A DNA stretch of 64,000 bases from an uncultured Eubacteriales bacterium (GTDB lineage Bacteria > Bacillota > Clostridia > Oscillospirales > CAG-272): contig CAKRTQ010000002.1 of the NCBI GenBank assembly GCA_934402395.1, positions 124,001 to 188,000 on the forward strand, written 5' to 3'. Positions 1 through 7,767 of the stretch are shown in pieces. The stretch's first letter is position 1, and every line of letters begins with the position of its first letter. A model generated the notes under the pieces. That model did not search any database and had not been told where the DNA came from. It saw only the letters and a program-made list of their open reading frames with translations. The position numbers and the translations under genes are program-made.

Positions 1-1270
1 TTTCAAAGTATTCCTTGGCTTCAAGGAAGGACATCTGAACGACCGCATCATTATTCTTCTCGGATTCGGGAACAGATGAATAGTAAACGGTCAGATCATT
101 CTGAGCGAGCGTTTCCTCATCCTCAACGGTAACGGTACCCGTTGCGTTGTCGGATTCGGGTTTGAAGTTCTTTATGGCTTCAAGAGCAGCCGCAGCATCA
201 AAATCTTCGGCTTCGGGATCCACTTCAACAAATCCGTTGATGGCGTTAAGTGCATCGCCGTATTCGCCGTCCGCCTCATTGAACTCGGCAGAGCCGATCC
301 AGAGCAGATGCCAGCCGTCGCCGAACACACCGTCGTTTGCCCAGTCGGTAGCAGGCGCGCCGACAGCAACCATTGCGATGTAATAGACAAGGAACATAAC
401 GACTACGAAAATCGGAAGTCCGAGCCACCGGTTGGTAACGACCTTGTCGATCTTGTCGGAGGTGGAGAGCTTACCAACGCTCTTCTTTTTATAGCAGGCT
501 TTGATAATGGAAGCTATGTAAACGTAACGCTCGTTGGTGATGATGGACTCGGCGTCATCGTCAAGCTCATCCTCGGCTGCCTTGATATCCTTTTCGATAT
601 GAGCAAGCGTTTCGGGAGCTATTTTCAGCTTTTCAAGCACCTTGTCATCGCGCTCGAAGATCTTGATGGCGTACCATCTCTGCTGTTCCTCGGGCAGACC
701 GTGAACTGCCGCTTCCTCGATATGAGCTATTGCGTGCTCAACGCTTCCGGAGAAGGTGTGCTGCGGAATGGTCTTGCCGTTCTTTGCGGCGTTGATGGCA
801 GCCTCGGCAGCCTCCATAATGCCTGTGCCCTTCAGAGCCGAGATCTCAACGATCTTGCAGCCGAGCTGACGGGAAAGCTCATCGGTGTTGATCTTGTCGC
901 CGTTTTTCTTTACGATATCCATCATGTTGATGGCAATAACGACCGGAATACCCAGCTCTGTGAGCTGTGTGGTGAGGTAAAGGTTACGCTCAAGGTTCGT
1001 GCCGTCGATGATATTGAGAATAGCATCGGGACGCTCGTTGATAAGGTAATTTCTCGCCACAACTTCCTCCAGTGTGTAAGGAGAAAGCGAATAAATACCG
1101 GGAAGGTCGGTCACGACAACGCCGTCATGCTTTTTGAGCTTGCCTTCCTTCTTCTCTACCGTAACTCCGGGCCAGTTACCTACGAACTGATTTGAGCCGG
1201 TAAGAGCATTGAACAATGTTGTTTTGCCGCTGTTGGGGTTACCCGCAAGGGCAATTCTTAATTCACTCAT
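1..1270 (-). CDS. feoB: Ferrous iron transporter FeoB, 3' end outside window
   Basis: GTP-gated inner-membrane Fe(II) importer. About 423 N-terminal residues are visible. The G domain has GNPNSGKT at residues 10-17 (G1), DLPG at 55-58 (G3) and INMMD near 114-118 (G4), followed by a helical regulatory domain to about residue 280. A first membrane segment lies near 283-303. It is followed by at least 120 acidic, non-hydrophobic residues before the window edge, where most FeoB proteins continue with further membrane helices. Start ATG at 1270 has AGGAAAGGATC upstream. It is the last visible gene of a feoA-feoA-feoB operon, and an operator-like palindrome lies just upstream at 1293-1310. The family call is secure; the C-terminal half cannot be judged. 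Confidence 0.96.
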   Translation of the reverse strand, partial: MSELRIALAGNPNSGKTTLFNALTGSNQFVGNWPGVTVEKKEGKLKKHDGVVVTDLPGIYSLSPYTLEEVVARNYLINERPDAILNIIDGTNLERNLYLTTQLTELGIPVVIAINMMDIVKKNGDKINTDELSRQLGCKIVEISALKGTGIMEAAEAAINAAKNGKTIPQHTFSGSVEHAIAHIEEAAVHGLPEEQQRWYAIKIFERDDKVLEKLKIAPETLAHIEKDIKAAEDELDDDAESIITNERYVYIASIIKACYKKKSVGKLSTSDKIDKVVTNRWLGLPIFVVVMFLVYYIAMVAVGAPATDWANDGVFGDGWHLLWIGSAEFNEADGEYGDALNAINGFVEVDPEAEDFDAAAALEAIKNFKPESDNATGTVTVEDEETLAQNDLTVYYSSVPESEKNNDAVVQMSFLEAKEYFE

Positions 1271-1292
1271 GTCTTGATCCTTTCCTGAATAC

Positions 1293-1310
1293 GGTCAGCG
1301 CAAGCTAACC
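1293..1310. promoter_or_regulatory. Metalloregulator-type palindrome upstream of feoB
   Basis: GGTCAGC-GCAA-GCTAACC, one mismatch from the perfect palindrome at 1917-1934. It lies 23 bases before the feoB start, between feoA and feoB. It is one of four related boxes in the operon. By analogy with other iron-uptake operons a DtxR/IdeR-type or similar iron repressor is the likely binder; this is inference. Confidence 0.5.
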
Positions 1311-1365
1311 GTTAGTCTTTGAATATTGGGGATCGGCGTCCCCGTGCATTATACCGGTAAGAAGA

Positions 1366-1587
1366 TCACTCAACCTCGATCATATCAGCGTCCGCCTTAC
1401 GAAGCGAAAGCTCGTAGCCGCGCACGGTAACTTCTATCGGGTCACCGAGAGGTGCGACCTTGCGAACGTAAACCTCGACACCCTTGGTAATGCCCATGTC
1501 CATGATACGGCGTTTGACCGCACCCTCGCCGTGAAGCTTTACGACTTTAACGGTATCTCCGATCTTTGCCTGCCTTAAGGTCTTCAT
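1366..1587 (-). CDS. feoA: FeoA-domain protein (second feoA copy)
   Basis: 73-residue SH3-like FeoA domain protein, a cytosolic accessory of FeoB-dependent iron uptake. The sequence has the family pattern: an N-terminal MKTLRQAKIGDTVKV strand, the RRIMDMGITKGVEVYV segment at about 26-42, and a C-terminal RGYELSLRKADADMI region that matches the usual RG-[YC]-x-[IL]-[SA]-LR signature. The start at 1587 is chosen over an upstream in-frame start because AAGGAGGAT precedes it at good spacing. It follows the first FeoA gene and precedes feoB by about 95 bases, all on the minus strand. Confidence 0.93.
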   Translation of the reverse strand: MKTLRQAKIGDTVKVVKLHGEGAVKRRIMDMGITKGVEVYVRKVAPLGDPIEVTVRGYELSLRKADADMIEVE

Positions 1588-1645
1588 GCCTATGTATCCT
1601 CCTTGATTTAATTGTTTTACTTTATTGTTCGGGCACACAGTGCCG

Positions 1646-1858
1646 TCAAACCATGATTTTTCTTGCCATCTCTTCGCTGATGGCAATGCGGGACTCCTTG
1701 ACGTTTACTATCACATTTCCGCCGAGCGCGGTAATGACGGTAACGTTTCCGCCGACGACAAATCCGAGATTTTCAAGATGCTGCTTGACCTCGGCGTTGC
1801 CGCCTATTTTCTTGATCGTGTTTTCCTCGCCCACATCGGCAAGACTCAGTGGCATCAT
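1646..1858 (-). CDS. feoA: FeoA-domain protein (first feoA copy)
   Basis: 70-residue FeoA-like protein, first gene of the iron operon. It has the FeoA core (NLGFVVGGNVTVITALGGNVIVNV) but ends with KESRIAISEEMARKIMV, which lacks the RGYELSLR-type strand of the second copy, so the two are diverged paralogues. The start at 1858 is preferred over 1891 because CGGAG lies 7 bases upstream and the second FeoA palindrome lies in the untranslated leader. A second ATG follows at once (1855). Tandem FeoA genes before feoB are common in Clostridia; the separate roles are not established here. Confidence 0.9.
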   Translation of the reverse strand: MMPLSLADVGEENTIKKIGGNAEVKQHLENLGFVVGGNVTVITALGGNVIVNVKESRIAISEEMARKIMV

Positions 1859-1883
1859 TTTCAAACTCCGTGCACAGTCCGCA

Positions 1884-1900
1884 ATTAGCATCTGCTAACC
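1884..1900. promoter_or_regulatory. Metalloregulator-type palindrome in feo leader
   Basis: TTAGCA-TC-TGCTAA followed by CC, resembling the GGTTAGC/GCTAACC half sites of the neighbouring box but with shorter internal spacing. It lies in the transcribed leader between the promoter and the first feoA. It could be a second operator or an RNA hairpin. Confidence 0.4.
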
Positions 1901-1916
1901 CAAGAACTTTATTATT

Positions 1917-1934
1917 GGTTAGCCCTCGCTAACC
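1917..1934. promoter_or_regulatory. Operator-like perfect palindrome at feo transcription start
   Basis: Perfect inverted repeat GGTTAGC-CCTC-GCTAACC. It begins 8 bases downstream of the feo -10 box on the minus strand, so a bound protein would cover the predicted transcription start. This placement is classic for repression by an iron-sensing regulator. Related boxes lie at 1293-1310, 1884-1900 and 2026-2041. Confidence 0.65.
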
Positions 1935-1941
1935 GTGCATA

Positions 1942-1970
1942 ATGATACACCATACATCGCCGTTTGTCAA
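1942..1970 (-). promoter_or_regulatory. Sigma-A promoter of the feo operon
   Basis: On the minus strand: TTGACA (-35, plus positions 1965-1970), 17-base spacer, TATCAT (-10, 1942-1947). Transcription would start near 1935, at the edge of the 1917-1934 palindrome. Confidence 0.8.
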
Positions 1971-2025
1971 GTGTTTTTTCAAAAAAAACGCCGATTTTCG
2001 TCATTTTCGGCGCATTATACATCAA

Positions 2026-2041
2026 GTTAGCCCCAGCTAAC
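2026..2041. promoter_or_regulatory. Distal metalloregulator-type palindrome
   Basis: GTTAGC-CCCA-GCTAAC, perfect 6-base arms with the same 4-base spacing as the main box. It lies 55 bases upstream of the feo -35 element and 81 bases upstream of the -35 of the divergent gene at 2189, so it could act on either. Confidence 0.55.
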
Positions 2042-2122
2042 CTTTTGCTTTGGTCAAATTGCACACGAGTGAAGCCGGGCCGACTGCACGACCCGCCGAG
2101 GCGATTATTTTTAAATAAAGCA

Positions 2123-2151
2123 TTGACTGCACAGCGCGCATCTGTTATAAT
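2123..2151 (+). promoter_or_regulatory. Sigma-A promoter for the GtaA-like gene
   Basis: TTGACT (2123-2128), 17-base spacer, TATAAT (2146-2151), 37 bases upstream of the ATG at 2189. Confidence 0.8.
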
Positions 2152-2188
2152 TAGGCTGTAAGAAAAAACCGAAAGGAATGTTGATAAA

Positions 2189-4084
2189 ATGAATCTTAGA
2201 CCTCCGGCAATACCGCTTATAACGGTCGATCCGTATTTTTCCGTATGGTCGGTAAGCGACCGCCTGAACGAGGGCACCACACGCCACTGGACAGGCTCGC
2301 CGAACACAATCGAAGGCACTGTGACCGTAAACGGCAAGGAATATGTCTTTATGGGTGATGCGGGCAAGCGAGAAAAGATCCCGCAGACAGACTTTTCCTA
2401 TGAGGCGCTGACCACAAGCTATGTTTTTAAAAACGATGAGATATCGCTCGGTCTGCGCTTTATGACCCCGCTGTTTGCCGATGATCTTGAGATAATGACA
2501 CGCCCCGTCTCATATCTCGCGCTTTCCTGCACGACCGCCGATGGGTCGCCTGCCGAAATAAAGCTATCGGCATCCGAAGAGCTTTGCCTCAATCTGCGCG
2601 GCGAAGGCACGGTCGCCGGCGAGACGGTCGCCTTCCGCGGAGGCAAAGCCGTAAAAATGGGCAATACCGAGCAGAAACCGCTCTGGCGCAGCGGAGACAA
2701 CGTGCGCATCGACTGGGGATATTTCTATCTCGCCGCCAAGGGCGACGCCGATACATCGTTTATCGACGGCTCAGACGGCATGAAATACGCCGTGCTGAAA
2801 AAAACCGTGAAGTCGGGCGGTGATGCGCTTATAATGTTCGCATACGATGACACAGAAAGCATCGAATACTTCGGCAAGCGTCTGCGCTCCGTCTGGAACA
2901 GCAATGGCAAGACGATAGAAGAGGCTCTCGCCGATGCCGCCGAGGACTGGCTGAGGCTCCACAGTCTCGCAGTCGAGTTTTCAACGTGGCTGAGGATGGA
3001 AGCAGAAGCGGCGGGAGGCGAAAAATATGCCGATATGCTGTCGCTTGCCTGGAGACAGGCTATCGCCGCTCACAAGGCAGTGCTTGACGAGAACGGCGAG
3101 CTACTGTTTATCTCAAAGGAATGCTTCTCAAACGGTTGCGCGGCTACCGTTGACGTCAGTTACCCTTCAATGCCGATGTTCCTCATCTATAATCCGGAGC
3201 TTGTCATCGGAATGATGCGTCCGATATTCAGATATGCCGCATCCGACGACTGGCAGTATGACTTCGCGCCGCACGACGCGGGAAGATATCCGCTGCTCAA
3301 CGGTCAGTTCTACGGCGGCGGCAACCTGCCCGATAAGCAGATGCCGGTCGAGGAATGCGGAAATATGCTCGTTATGGTGGCGGCAGCCTCCATTGCTCTC
3401 GGCAACGCCGACTTTGCTGCCGGGCACATAGATACTCTCAACACATGGGCTGAATATCTGATAAAATTCGGCAAGGACCCGGAAAATCAGCTCTGCACCG
3501 ACGATTTTGCGGGACACCTGGCGCACAATTGCAACCTTTCCCTCAAGGCGATAAGCGCGCTCGAAGGACTGTCGGTGATCCACCGTATGCTCGGAAACGC
3601 CGAGCTTGAGAAAAAATATGACGCCGCTGCACGCGAGATAGCCTCCGACTGGTGCGGTCGCGCCGACAATGGAGACGGCAGCTTCCGCCTTGCCTACGAC
3701 CGCCCCGGCACATACAGCATGAAGTACAACGCCGTGTGGGACAAGCTTTTCGGCAGCAATATCTTCCCGTCTTATGTGTTTGAAAGTGAGGTCGCGTCGA
3801 ACTTCCGCCACTTCAACCCATACGGAATGCCGCTCGACAACCGCGCAAAATATACAAAAGCGGACTGGATAGTATGGACGGCAACGCTCTCACACGACCG
3901 AGAGACATTTGAACGGTACATCGAACCGCTGTGGCTCGCATATCACCTCACGCCCGACCGCGTGCCCATGACAGACTGGTACGACACCATAACAACGATG
4001 CACTACCACTTCCAGCACCGTTCGGTCATCGGCGGACTTTTCATCAAGCTGCTTGAACACAAAGGTATAATGAAGGTAAACTGA
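2189..4084 (+). CDS. GtaA-type glutaminase-family protein (DUF4965/DUF5127-like)
   Basis: 631-residue protein resembling the glutaminase A (GtaA) family, whose usual parts are an N-terminal beta domain, a central DUF4965 region and a C-terminal alpha/alpha six-hairpin domain. The start MNLRPPAIPLITVDPYFSVW is typical of the N-terminal part, and ARYPLLNGQFYGGG-like and MPVEECGNMLVM segments (about residues 370-400) are typical of the C-terminal part. No signal peptide is visible, so it is probably cytosolic. That is unlike the secreted fungal enzymes, so glutaminase activity is unproven. The AAAGGAATG before the ATG is a good ribosome site. It is followed after 3 bases by a GNAT gene in the same transcript. 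Confidence 0.8.
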   Translation: MNLRPPAIPLITVDPYFSVWSVSDRLNEGTTRHWTGSPNTIEGTVTVNGKEYVFMGDAGKREKIPQTDFSYEALTTSYVFKNDEISLGLRFMTPLFADDLEIMTRPVSYLALSCTTADGSPAEIKLSASEELCLNLRGEGTVAGETVAFRGGKAVKMGNTEQKPLWRSGDNVRIDWGYFYLAAKGDADTSFIDGSDGMKYAVLKKTVKSGGDALIMFAYDDTESIEYFGKRLRSVWNSNGKTIEEALADAAEDWLRLHSLAVEFSTWLRMEAEAAGGEKYADMLSLAWRQAIAAHKAVLDENGELLFISKECFSNGCAATVDVSYPSMPMFLIYNPELVIGMMRPIFRYAASDDWQYDFAPHDAGRYPLLNGQFYGGGNLPDKQMPVEECGNMLVMVAAASIALGNADFAAGHIDTLNTWAEYLIKFGKDPENQLCTDDFAGHLAHNCNLSLKAISALEGLSVIHRMLGNAELEKKYDAAAREIASDWCGRADNGDGSFRLAYDRPGTYSMKYNAVWDKLFGSNIFPSYVFESEVASNFRHFNPYGMPLDNRAKYTKADWIVWTATLSHDRETFERYIEPLWLAYHLTPDRVPMTDWYDTITTMHYHFQHRSVIGGLFIKLLEHKGIMKVN

Positions 4085-4087
4085 CCC

Positions 4088-4579
4088 GTGCGGACCGGAA
4101 AAATAAGCGCCGCCGACATTGGCGCGTGCTGCGATATCTATAATTATTACATACGTAACACCTGTTTTACGCTTGAAGAGGAAGAGGTAAGCCGCGACGA
4201 ATTCGCCGCGCGTGTGGAAAGGATAAGCAGCACTTATCCATATATCGTGGCACGCAACGACGCGGGCGAAGTCACGGGATATGCCTATCTCGACACCTTC
4301 AACCCGCGAAGTGCATACCGCCGCACCGCCGATCTTTCGATATACGTGAGTCACAAACACCTGCACGAACACATCGGAGGTATTCTGCTTGCCGCTATCG
4401 AAAAGGAAGCCGCGAAATACGGCATCACCACTCTCATTTCGATAATCACGAGCGAAAACGCCGGTTCCGTTGCGTTTCACGAAAAAAACGGCTTCGTCCG
4501 CGAAGGAACGATACATGACATTGCCGTAAAGTTCGGCAAAACGCTGAGCATAGACTATTACAGGAAACCGCTGCGATAA
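4088..4579 (+). CDS. GNAT family N-acetyltransferase
   Basis: 163-residue acetyl-CoA-dependent N-acetyltransferase of the phosphinothricin acetyltransferase-like subgroup. Visible features are the N-terminal IYNYYIRNTCFTLEEEEVS segment (typical of that group), a central GYAYLDTFNPRSAYRRTADLSIYV beta-strand pair, and the AENAGSVAFHEKNGF-like acetyl-CoA region near residue 125-140. The start is GTG, 3 bases after the upstream stop, implying translational coupling. The substrate is unknown; a small amine or amino acid analogue is plausible from the family. Confidence 0.85.
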   Translation: MRTGKISAADIGACCDIYNYYIRNTCFTLEEEEVSRDEFAARVERISSTYPYIVARNDAGEVTGYAYLDTFNPRSAYRRTADLSIYVSHKHLHEHIGGILLAAIEKEAAKYGITTLISIITSENAGSVAFHEKNGFVREGTIHDIAVKFGKTLSIDYYRKPLR

Positions 4580-4587
4580 TTAAAAAA

Positions 4588-4627
4588 CATCGGCAGAGCC
4601 GCGCAGCGGCTCTGCCGATGTTTTTTT
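4588..4627. terminator. Bidirectional intrinsic terminator
   Basis: CATCGGCAGAGCCGC, 3-base loop, perfectly complementary arm, then seven T. The upstream side has a run of A, so it can serve both the plus-strand GNAT gene and the converging minus-strand GDPD gene. Confidence 0.9.
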
Positions 4628-5453
4628 ATTTTTTCCCTTTGTTTCTCGGCTCTGGCGTTATATGCTGGAATATAACTGCCTGACCTACGCGGCTCGCCGA
4701 GGCATACTTTTCAGGCGTGTCTATAGTCCACAAAAAGAGCGGCGCGTGAAACAGCTTCGTGCATATACGAACGGGCAGACTGTTCTGCCACTCTATATCG
4801 CTCGCAATGAAGTCGGGACGCGACAGGAAATTCAGAAGCATTGGCGTTGCGATGAGATTGACAAAGAAATTCCCCTTCTTGTTGTTACGGAAAAGATTCG
4901 TCGTGAGCTGACCGCGCACATATCTCGGGCGGTTCTTGCGGAACCAGTTCAGCAGCAATGGATTGAAGGATTCGATGCAAAAATACCCATCGTATTCGTC
5001 AAGCATCGCCGCTGCCTTTTCGCAAAGCGAAATGTCGTAGCCCTTCAGCTCAATGAGGAGCGGCGTATCCTTGCCGATGCGCGTAAGAACATCGCAGAAG
5101 GTCGGAATGCGGTCACAGCTTCCGGCGATCCCCACCCAGCTCAGCTCGGATGCGGTAAGGTCACTTACCTTTTCGGGTCTGCCGCACAAACGCTCGAGCG
5201 TGTCATCGTGAAATACCATTATCTCACCGTCGGCGGAAAGCTGGATATCAAGCTCTATCCCGTACCCGGCGCGATCTGCCGCCATAAACGCAGGCATGGT
5301 GTTTTCGGCAATGTCCTCGTCCCACAGACCGCGGTGCGCATAATCTGTTTTGAGCGGCTCAAGTGAGGTCTTCGCCTCCTTGCGCGGCTTTATTGCAAGA
5401 AGATAAAGCCCCGCCAACACTATCAGAACTATAATTATTATCAGAAATGCCAT
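4626..5453 (-). CDS. Membrane-anchored glycerophosphodiester phosphodiesterase
   Basis: 275-residue GDPD-family enzyme that hydrolyses glycerophosphodiesters to glycerol-3-phosphate and an alcohol. A single N-terminal hydrophobic segment (about 2-24) suggests a membrane anchor. Catalytic features are HRG at about 41-43, the EN pair following it, ELDIQLSADGEIMVFHDD (metal-binding E and D plus the second catalytic His), and LIELKG near 133. The TIM-barrel end ...FLWTIDTPEKY matches the family W-T-[IV]-[ND] motif. Its ATG overlaps the upstream MFS stop (ATGA), so it is co-translated with that transporter. Confidence 0.92.
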   Translation of the reverse strand: MAFLIIIIVLIVLAGLYLLAIKPRKEAKTSLEPLKTDYAHRGLWDEDIAENTMPAFMAADRAGYGIELDIQLSADGEIMVFHDDTLERLCGRPEKVSDLTASELSWVGIAGSCDRIPTFCDVLTRIGKDTPLLIELKGYDISLCEKAAAMLDEYDGYFCIESFNPLLLNWFRKNRPRYVRGQLTTNLFRNNKKGNFFVNLIATPMLLNFLSRPDFIASDIEWQNSLPVRICTKLFHAPLFLWTIDTPEKYASASRVGQAVIFQHITPEPRNKGKK

Positions 5454-7015
5454 CAGTCGTCACCCTCTCCGAGCGTTTCGAGCGCGCCCTTCTTTTCGGG
5501 CTTTGAATCACCGTGGCGGACAAAAGTCATGGTTATGAGTGCCAGAGCCACGCATACGGCTGCATACGGGAAGAGCGATCTCATGCCGAGCTTATCCATC
5601 ATAAAGCCGGATGCAACAGGCGTGAGAGTCTGCGCCGCCATGCTTGCGGTGTAATAAAAGCCGGTGTATTTTCCGACATTGCCGCCGCGCGCCAGCTCAA
5701 CGACCATCGGGAAGGAATTGACATTTATCGTTGCCCAGCCAATACCGGCGAGCGCGAATATGACCATCATCACCGGCAACGGCGTACCGTTATCAAGGAA
5801 TGCAGCGACAGTAAAGGCTGCGCCGAGCATGATGACACCCGCTATTATCGTTTTTTTGCGTCCGATCTTAGATGCAACCGCGCCGACCGGAATATACGAT
5901 ATCAGTGCCGCGACATTGGCGACAAGGAGCGTACTGTTGTAGTCAAGGTTGAGCACGTTGCCGGCATAAACTGAATATTTGCTTGTTACGGCATTGTAGC
6001 CGAAAAACCAGAACACGACCGAAGCAAGTATCAGCACAAGAGAGGTCATCTCACCGCGCGAGAGCTTCCCTGCTCCCGCCTCGTGCTTGGCATCAAGGTC
6101 GTTTTCGCTCTCGTCGATACCGAGCTTGCGGCTCTCATCTTCCATCGTCTTCACAAGTCGCGGCTCTTTGACGGTCAGCATAAACGCACAGAGGCAGATA
6201 AGCATGATGCCGCCCACGATGCAGAAATATCCGGTGTAGCTCATGAACGTGTTGGCAGTCTTTCCCGTTTGCAGGATCATGCCGAGACCGAGCACAAGAC
6301 TGCCGCCGATGGTCCCCATGAGATTGATTATGGCGTTTGCCTTTGAGCGGAGCGGCTTGGGTGTCACATCGGGCATAAGCGCCACAGCGGGCGTACGGAA
6401 AGTCGCCATGGATATCAGCAACACAAGCAGGATGGCTATAAAACCGACAAGAATGCCGACGTTCTTTGCCGTGATTTCGGTCTTTACATACGACTGCCTT
6501 GCCGGGACGACATAATTGGTGTAATCATTCGTTGCCTTTCCGGTCCCGGCGTCTGTGCTCGCTATCGCGGCAAACTCATCGCGCGTGAATTTGTCAGAAA
6601 GCGCGAACCTCTCTCCATCGGGAGTCACAAGATCGGCATCCTTTTTGGCATCGTATATCATGTACCTCGCGTCTGTATCGTCAAGCTTGCCGACATTTCC
6701 GATTTTTGAAAGCTGCGCGCCGGATACTGCCGAAAGCCCGATAAGCGCGATAACAGCCGCAACCGTACCGAAAAGGATAAAAGGAGTCCGCCTGCCGAGC
6801 TTTGAACGGCATTTGTCGGAAAGAACGCCGAACAGCGGCAGCATAAAGAGTGCCAGAATGTTGTCAAGTGCCATTATAAAGCCGGATACAGCCTGAGACA
6901 TTCCGAAACGGTCGGTAAGGATCTTTGGGATTATGGTGTCATAGGCCTGCCAGAATGTACAAATGAGGAAAAAGGCAAAGCCCACGCACACCGTGCGTTT
7001 AACATTAAGCTTCAT
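5453..7015 (-). CDS. MFS transporter, GPH/SLC45-like
   Basis: 520-residue 12-helix permease. The N-terminal half (FWQAYDTIIPKILTDRFGMS, then FGVLSDKCRSKLGRRTPFI) carries the loop 2-3 G-x-x-x-D-x-x-[KR]-x-x-x-GRR signature typical of GPH and SLC45-like sugar/cation symporters. An unusual hydrophilic stretch of about 80 residues lies between helices, near residues 120-195, probably outside the membrane. The start at 7015 is chosen over 7084 because AAAAGGAAC precedes it; this start overlaps the Nudix stop by 11 bases. Substrate unknown. The GDPD partner suggests glycerophosphodiesters or a related product, by inference only. Confidence 0.85.
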   Translation of the reverse strand: MKLNVKRTVCVGFAFFLICTFWQAYDTIIPKILTDRFGMSQAVSGFIMALDNILALFMLPLFGVLSDKCRSKLGRRTPFILFGTVAAVIALIGLSAVSGAQLSKIGNVGKLDDTDARYMIYDAKKDADLVTPDGERFALSDKFTRDEFAAIASTDAGTGKATNDYTNYVVPARQSYVKTEITAKNVGILVGFIAILLVLLISMATFRTPAVALMPDVTPKPLRSKANAIINLMGTIGGSLVLGLGMILQTGKTANTFMSYTGYFCIVGGIMLICLCAFMLTVKEPRLVKTMEDESRKLGIDESENDLDAKHEAGAGKLSRGEMTSLVLILASVVFWFFGYNAVTSKYSVYAGNVLNLDYNSTLLVANVAALISYIPVGAVASKIGRKKTIIAGVIMLGAAFTVAAFLDNGTPLPVMMVIFALAGIGWATINVNSFPMVVELARGGNVGKYTGFYYTASMAAQTLTPVASGFMMDKLGMRSLFPYAAVCVALALITMTFVRHGDSKPEKKGALETLGEGDD

Positions 7016-7577
7016 TGTTTTTGTTCCTTTTCTCAAGTATATATTTGACTTTGAGCACTGCCGCCTGTGTTTTGCCATCGGCAATATCGCCGCACGCTAT
7101 CATATCGCAAAGCGAGTCGAGCGGTATACTCATAAGATCCAGAAATTCATCGTCATCAGGCGAAGCATTGCCGATACTGAGTCCCTCGGCGAGATACATA
7201 TGTATCACCTCGTCAAGTATCGCAGGCGATGAATAAAAATCGCCTATAAACGTCAGCCGGTCGCACACGGCTCCCGTCTCTTCGCGAAGCTCGCGTCGCG
7301 CCGCATCGGCAAAATGCTCAGCCGAATGCTCGCCCGGCTCAAGCTTTCCGGCGGGTATCTCGGTAAGAACACGCTCTTCCGGGTAACGGTACTGCCTCAC
7401 AAGAAGAACTTCGTTTTTATCGGTAAGCGGCACAACGCAGACTGCGCCCGGATGCCTCACGACCTCGCGCAAAGCCAGTGCGCCGTCAGGCAGCCGGACC
7501 GTATCGCGCTCAACACGTATTATCTTTCCGTCATATATTTTTTCACCCGAAAGCTTTGTCTCTGTCATATCAGCCAA
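7005..7577 (-). CDS. Nudix hydrolase, ADP-ribose pyrophosphatase type
   Basis: 190-residue Nudix enzyme expected to cleave ADP-ribose or similar nucleoside diphosphate derivatives. The protein has the ADPRase layout: RDTVRLPDG early, REVVRHPGAV, VRQYRYP and then the Nudix box starting GKLEPGE. Between that Glu and the REL-x-EE-x-G part there are 11 residues rather than the usual 7, an apparent four-residue insertion. The start is TTG at 7577, chosen for a GAGGG site 6 bases upstream; ATG at 7568 is the alternative. First gene of a Nudix-MFS-GDPD operon. Confidence 0.9.
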   Translation of the reverse strand: MADMTETKLSGEKIYDGKIIRVERDTVRLPDGALALREVVRHPGAVCVVPLTDKNEVLLVRQYRYPEERVLTEIPAGKLEPGEHSAEHFADAARRELREETGAVCDRLTFIGDFYSSPAILDEVIHMYLAEGLSIGNASPDDDEFLDLMSIPLDSLCDMIACGDIADGKTQAAVLKVKYILEKRNKNNEA

Positions 7578-7710
7578 GACGATCCCTCATTTCACAAAAA
7601 AATCACACATTAAGTATACAGCAAAAACGGCGGTTTGTCAAAGAAAAATGTGCTTTTTTTCGCCGTATCGGATAAAAAAGTTGCCCGTAAACATTTTTTT
7701 GCCTTCCGAC

Positions 7711-7739
7711 TTGCAAAAAAAGCAATTTTGTGGTATGAT
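7711..7739 (+). promoter_or_regulatory. Sigma-A promoter of tcdA
   Basis: TTGCAA (7711-7716), 17-base spacer, TATGAT (7734-7739), 28 bases before the ATG at 7768. Confidence 0.7.
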
Positions 7740-7767
7740 ATCGTCATAAACAGCAGCGAGGTCTACC

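Noticed and set aside
308..1195. 295-codon plus-strand frame opposite feoB
   Set aside because: Antisense shadow of FeoB.
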